From assembly GCF_017808105.1 (NCBI RefSeq), contig NZ_JADBHF010000009.1, positions 62,001 through 126,000 of the forward strand: a stretch of DNA of 64,000 nt, written 5' to 3'. The DNA comes from Brevibacterium renqingii (GTDB lineage: Bacteria > Actinomycetota > Actinomycetes > Actinomycetales > Brevibacteriaceae). The position numbers were made by a program, and so were the translations under genes. Below, in pieces: positions 60,611-64,000 of the stretch (positions are counted from its first letter, which is position 1; each line of letters opens with the position of its first letter). The notes beneath the pieces were generated by a model that was given only the letters and a program-made list of their open reading frames with translations, searched no databases and had not been told where the DNA came from.

Positions 60611-61362
60611 GCCTGGCGGGTTTCCCACACGAGGTTGAAGATCCGGAAGCCGGCGTTGAGGAGTCTCATGTGCCGTTCGTGGTTCTCACTGCTCGCCCGG
60701 TCCGGCCCCTTTTCGTTGAGATAGTACTTGCCGACACCGTGGAATTCCGCGATCACCGGCAGACGTTCGTGCCTGAAGTCGTTGCGCGCGATCCACGTCC
60801 CTGACTCGTCGAATGTGTCGGCCTGCGGCTGCACCCCTGTGATGCCGAACCTGAAGAACTTCACCGCGCACAGTGATTCGCCGGGCGATTCATGCCGTTC
60901 GCGACAGCTCTTCGATCGATGCATCGCCTCGTCGCAGACGAGATGATCGGCGCCGAGGTCTCCAGCGTGCAGTCGTGGGCGATGTCGAGCAGCGTGCGCC
61001 TGATCGTCGTCACCGGGAGATCGGCGACTGCATCGGCATCCTCGGCGGGATGCTGTCGTTCCCGGATCCGGATGGTCGGCTATTCGGTGGAATCCCTCTC
61101 GGATCACCTCGGCGACGTCAGCGGCGGGAAACGGTGGGTCCAATCCATGGATCACTGCGGCAGAGATGTGTGAGAACACCGCGCCTTGCGGCAGTTCGTC
61201 TGCGTGGGAGCGGATGAGGATCTTGAGCTTCTCCGTATTGTCCCGAATATCGCCATAGGTCCGCGGATGCCCGGTCGCAGAGGCTTCATGGACGAGCCGC
61301 AGCGGTTCATGCCGCGCCTGAGAACAGCTTCGACGCAGCTTGGCGTCGGGAGCACCAGCCAC
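60607..61362 (-). pseudogene. Decayed gene of an actinobacterial AbiEi-like/DUF559-like family
   Basis: An open frame runs through, but its middle is read in the wrong phase. About 61362-61085 (RTYGDIRDNTEKLKILIR, FSHISAAVIHGLDPP) and 60960-60607 (CDEAMHR, FGITGVQPQ, ARNDFRHERLPVIAEF, KYYLNEKGPD, RLLNAGFRIFNLVW) look like the family. Between them, about 61080-60960, the coding sense (RERQHPAEDADAV, VTTIRRTLLDIAHDCTLET) is in another phase, preceded there by a TAG (61080-61082). At least two frameshifts are implied. The N-terminus is short. Intact relatives that I recall are about 300 residues. The stop overlaps the ABC gene end. Confidence 0.7.
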
Positions 61363-61415
61363 AACTGGTCCTCCCGACGCTGAGTGGTCCGCTCGGCGAA
61401 GGTTCGGGGCGGGCG

Positions 61416-64000
61416 CTACTCCTGCGGCAGGATCACTCGGTAGCCCAGCTTGGCCTCGTATCCGTGGATCTCGCGGGTGTCGAGTGCCGACATGAAGTCG
61501 AGGACCTCGGCGGTGATGATCTGGCCGGGCACGAGCACGGGGAAGCCCGGCGGGTACGGGGTGACGAACCCGGCCGAGACCGGCCGCTCACCGTTCTCGA
61601 CGCGGCGGCGCAGCTCGTGCGGGAGGACGTGCTCGATGTTCTGCCGCCGCAGACCGGCATAGTAGGCGGTGCGCAGGTCACCGTCGGGAAGCTGCTTGGA
61701 CGGATCGTCGGCGGGCACCTCGGCGGCGTATTCGGGCGCGAAGGCGCTGAAGTCCGGCAGCGGTGGCATCACCGCGGCGGGCTCGCTCAAGGCGTCCTGC
61801 TCCTGCTGTTCGTGCGGGTCGTTGAACCTCCCCGCCAGTTTGACGAGGACCTCGATGAGGTAGGCCACGGCCGACCGGGAAGTGCCGATGTTCGTCATGA
61901 ACAGCACGGTGTTGCGGCTCGTCTTATTCACCTGGATGCCGTAGCGGTCCATGAGGTGCTCGTGCTTGAACGTATCTCCGTCGACGCCGGTGCCGGAGAT
62001 CTCGACGGTGATGCGGCTGGGGTCGACGACGAATTCGTCCGTCACCCAGGCGTTCCACATCGTCGCCAGACCGTCGCGCAGCGGCATCGTCCGGTCGGTG
62101 ACCCGGTAGTCGGCGGGGATCAGGTCCGCGGCGGTGAGCACCTTGAACGTCTTCTTCAGCAGCGGGTGCCGCGCGATCGCCGCGGACAGGCTCATCGCCA
62201 GATCGAGCTGCTTCTGCACGAGCGCGAAGCCCTCCATCTCGACCTGCCTGCGACCGAGATCGAGGGAGGCCAGGATCTGGTAGTTCGGAGATGTCGAGGT
62301 GTGCGTCATGTACGCCTCGTGGAAGGCCTCCTCCGCACCGGAGGCGAACTCCTGGTCGTAGACGTGGATCATCGATCCCTGCCGCAGAGCGGTCAGCGTC
62401 TTGTGGGTCGACTGGGTCGCATACACCCGGATCGTGGCGTCCGGCGGCGGCAGCAGATCCTCAGCCAGCCACACCTCGTCGGGAGCGGGCTGACCGGTCT
62501 CGGGATCGAAGAGGCGCTTCTGCTGCTCCCGGTAGGCCGCGGCGTGGGCGTCGGTGGACAGGGTGTCCTCGAGGCGTTCGGCCGCGTACATGGCCGTGCG
62601 CTTGCGCGTGACCGGGTGGAATCGGGCGAAGGCGAACCAGGCCTCGTCCCAGAGGAAGACGAGGTCGGGTTTGATGGCCAGGCACTCGGCCATGACCTTG
62701 TACGCGTCGTAGACGATCCCGTCGAAGGTGCAGTTGGTCAGAGTGACCATCCGCACCTCGTCGAGGCGGCCGGCAGCCCGGTAGTCGAGCAGGAGCTGCT
62801 TGATCCGGCTGAGCGGCACCGCCCCGTAGAAAGCGACGTCGTTGAGCGGGTAGGCCTCGAGGTAGGCGGTGCGGGCGCCGGTGAGCATGAGTGCGTGATG
62901 GTGCGACTTGTGGCAGTTGCGGTCGACCATGACGACCTCGTCGGGGGCGACGACGGCCTGGTGGACGATCTTGTTCGCCGTCGAGGTGCCGTTCGTGACG
63001 AAGTAGGTGCGTTTGGCGCCGAAGGCGCGGGCGGCCAGCAGCTGCGCCTTCTTCAGCGTGTTCACCGGGGCGAGCAGGGAATCGAGCTCGCCGGAGGTGG
63101 CGCTGGATTCGGCGAGTAGCAGGTTGAGTCCGTAGAAGTCGACGAAGTCGCCGATCCACTTCGAACCGACGACAGAGCCTCCGCGGGAGACCGGGAGGGC
63201 ATGGAAGACTCCGGCCGGACGGCGGGCGTGTTCGCGGATCGCGTCGAAGAACGGGGTGTCGTAGAGGTGCTGGGCGCGACGCAGCAGCGACAGGTGCAGT
63301 TCGAACTGGTCTTCGCGGCGGAACACACGGCGGAACCGGTGGGTCAGGGCCCCGGCGAGGCTTTCGATGTGCGCACCGGCCATGAGGTAGAGGTCGAGTT
63401 CCGGGCGCAGACCCGCCAATGTGTCGGCCAGCCGGAGCACCCGACGGACCGAGTTGAGCGGACTCATCGGGCCCGTCGGCGCTTCCTTCGTCGACCGGTG
63501 CGCGAACTCCACGGCATCGCGCAGATCGCGGCTGAGGACCTCGCGCGTGCGGTCGGTGAAGCCCGGCCGGATGACGCAGGCGAGCAGGTTCGGGTTCGTC
63601 AGCGCCGCGGCGACGGCGTCGTCGGCGGTCGGGACGACGACGTAGTCGTAGATGAACTGGTCGGAGGGGTTGCGCAGCTTGAGCAGGTCGGAGTGCAGCT
63701 CGTCGCGGCCGCCTTCGGTGGTCTCGTCGACGATGAGCACCTCGAAGCGGGGGCGGGTGTCCTGCCGGTCCTTGAGTTCGGCGCGCTCGTCCTCGGTCAG
63801 CTCGTCCTCACCGGTGTCGGGCACGGTGGTCCCGCGCAGTCGGTTGACCGCCCGGGTGATCATGTCATGGGCCCGGTCGAATTCGCCGTTCGAGAGCAGG
63901 TCCGTGATCTCCTCGACATAGCGCTGACCGAAGCCGCCCCAGTAGAGCTCCATGGTCCGCAGCGAGCGCAGGGACCGCCAGACCTCGCCGTCCTCGGCGA
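61416..64000 (-). CDS. Orn/Lys/Arg decarboxylase, partial (cut by window edge)
   Basis: PLP-dependent fold-I decarboxylase of basic amino acids, making a polyamine or cadaverine. 861 residues are visible and the frame stays open to the right edge (AEDGEVWRSLRSLRTMELYWG at the edge side), so Met at 63953 is internal. Wing domain first, then the PLP domain: YFVTNGTSTANKIVHQA, DRNCHKSHHHALMLTG, LWDEAWFAFARFHP and the PLP-Lys in ATQSTHKTLTALRQGS. The C-terminal domain ends FVTPYPPGFPVLVPGQ. Substrate (Lys, Arg or Orn) cannot be told. Confidence 0.9.
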   Translation of the reverse strand, partial: AEDGEVWRSLRSLRTMELYWGGFGQRYVEEITDLLSNGEFDRAHDMITRAVNRLRGTTVPDTGEDELTEDERAELKDRQDTRPRFEVLIVDETTEGGRDELHSDLLKLRNPSDQFIYDYVVVPTADDAVAAALTNPNLLACVIRPGFTDRTREVLSRDLRDAVEFAHRSTKEAPTGPMSPLNSVRRVLRLADTLAGLRPELDLYLMAGAHIESLAGALTHRFRRVFRREDQFELHLSLLRRAQHLYDTPFFDAIREHARRPAGVFHALPVSRGGSVVGSKWIGDFVDFYGLNLLLAESSATSGELDSLLAPVNTLKKAQLLAARAFGAKRTYFVTNGTSTANKIVHQAVVAPDEVVMVDRNCHKSHHHALMLTGARTAYLEAYPLNDVAFYGAVPLSRIKQLLLDYRAAGRLDEVRMVTLTNCTFDGIVYDAYKVMAECLAIKPDLVFLWDEAWFAFARFHPVTRKRTAMYAAERLEDTLSTDAHAAAYREQQKRLFDPETGQPAPDEVWLAEDLLPPPDATIRVYATQSTHKTLTALRQGSMIHVYDQEFASGAEEAFHEAYMTHTSTSPNYQILASLDLGRRQVEMEGFALVQKQLDLAMSLSAAIARHPLLKKTFKVLTAADLIPADYRVTDRTMPLRDGLATMWNAWVTDEFVVDPSRITVEISGTGVDGDTFKHEHLMDRYGIQVNKTSRNTVLFMTNIGTSRSAVAYLIEVLVKLAGRFNDPHEQQEQDALSEPAAVMPPLPDFSAFAPEYAAEVPADDPSKQLPDGDLRTAYYAGLRRQNIEHVLPHELRRRVENGERPVSAGFVTPYPPGFPVLVPGQIITAEVLDFMSALDTREIHGYEAKLGYRVILPQE

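Overview
The window is high-GC DNA (coding genes strongly GC-biased at the third codon position) from an actinobacterium. The best guess is Brevibacterium or a close relative. The homoprotocatechuate 2,3-dioxygenase (13347-14459) matches, as I remember it, the well-studied Brevibacterium fuscum enzyme almost residue for residue around its metal ligands. Actinobacterial hallmarks agree: a TadA partner protein, a MarP-type protease, a 13E12/DUF222-HNH protein and a fused PcaL. No phage, insertion sequence, rRNA or CRISPR array was seen.

Layout. 1-9427 is mostly housekeeping: a partial xanthine dehydrogenase subunit with a purine permease, tRNA-Ser(CGA), tadA with its partner, upp, a winged-helix protein, a membrane EEP hydrolase, marP and a PrsW-type protease. 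9795-11738 is an LPXTG-anchored surface protein. 11755-21805 is a homoprotocatechuate (3,4-dihydroxyphenylacetate) meta-cleavage island: a six-gene minus-strand operon facing a transporter and an FAD hydroxylase. 21810-32673 holds a small membrane protein, an HNH protein, udk, mgtE with an unusual leader, and putA with a divergent two-part regulator. 31525-37962 is a benzoylformate operon (mdlC, aldehyde dehydrogenase, transporter, prpF-like) with a divergent IclR regulator. 37993-45788 holds an alarmone synthetase, a copper-oxidase lipoprotein, a two-component system, a macro-domain protein, a glutamine amidotransferase and a YeeE/TusA pair. 46003-48348 is a PrpD-like plus ComA-like pair behind a double operator. 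48522-53883 is pobA-pcaHGBL, the protocatechuate branch of the beta-ketoadipate pathway. 54019-60610 holds two transporters, a lipoprotein cyclophilin and a polar amino-acid ABC transporter. 60607-61362 is a decayed gene, and 61416-64000 is a partial basic amino-acid decarboxylase.

How the parts connect. Benzoylformate decarboxylase and the aldehyde dehydrogenase would turn (4-hydroxy)benzoylformate into (4-hydroxy)benzoate, and pobA-pcaHGBL would take 4-hydroxybenzoate onward. The same inverted repeat, TCTCA-N5-TGAGA, lies in front of mdlC/iclR (one mismatch), pobA and the 56329 transporter, so one IclR protein may link them. In the homoprotocatechuate island a near-palindrome containing GATCGTATATGA lies before the divergent pair and again before the hydroxylase, a likely target of the FCD-type GntR protein encoded inside the operon.

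The most unusual signals are: a predicted 14-residue leader peptide before mgtE that resembles enterobacterial MgtL in layout; a 19-bp element found both in the putA/regulator intergenic region and inside the regulator gene, exactly at an internal ATG; and the stacked 26-bp palindrome and DtxR-type iron box before the PrpD/ComA-like pair. All functional assignments come from reading the sequence and recalled family knowledge; no search was run.
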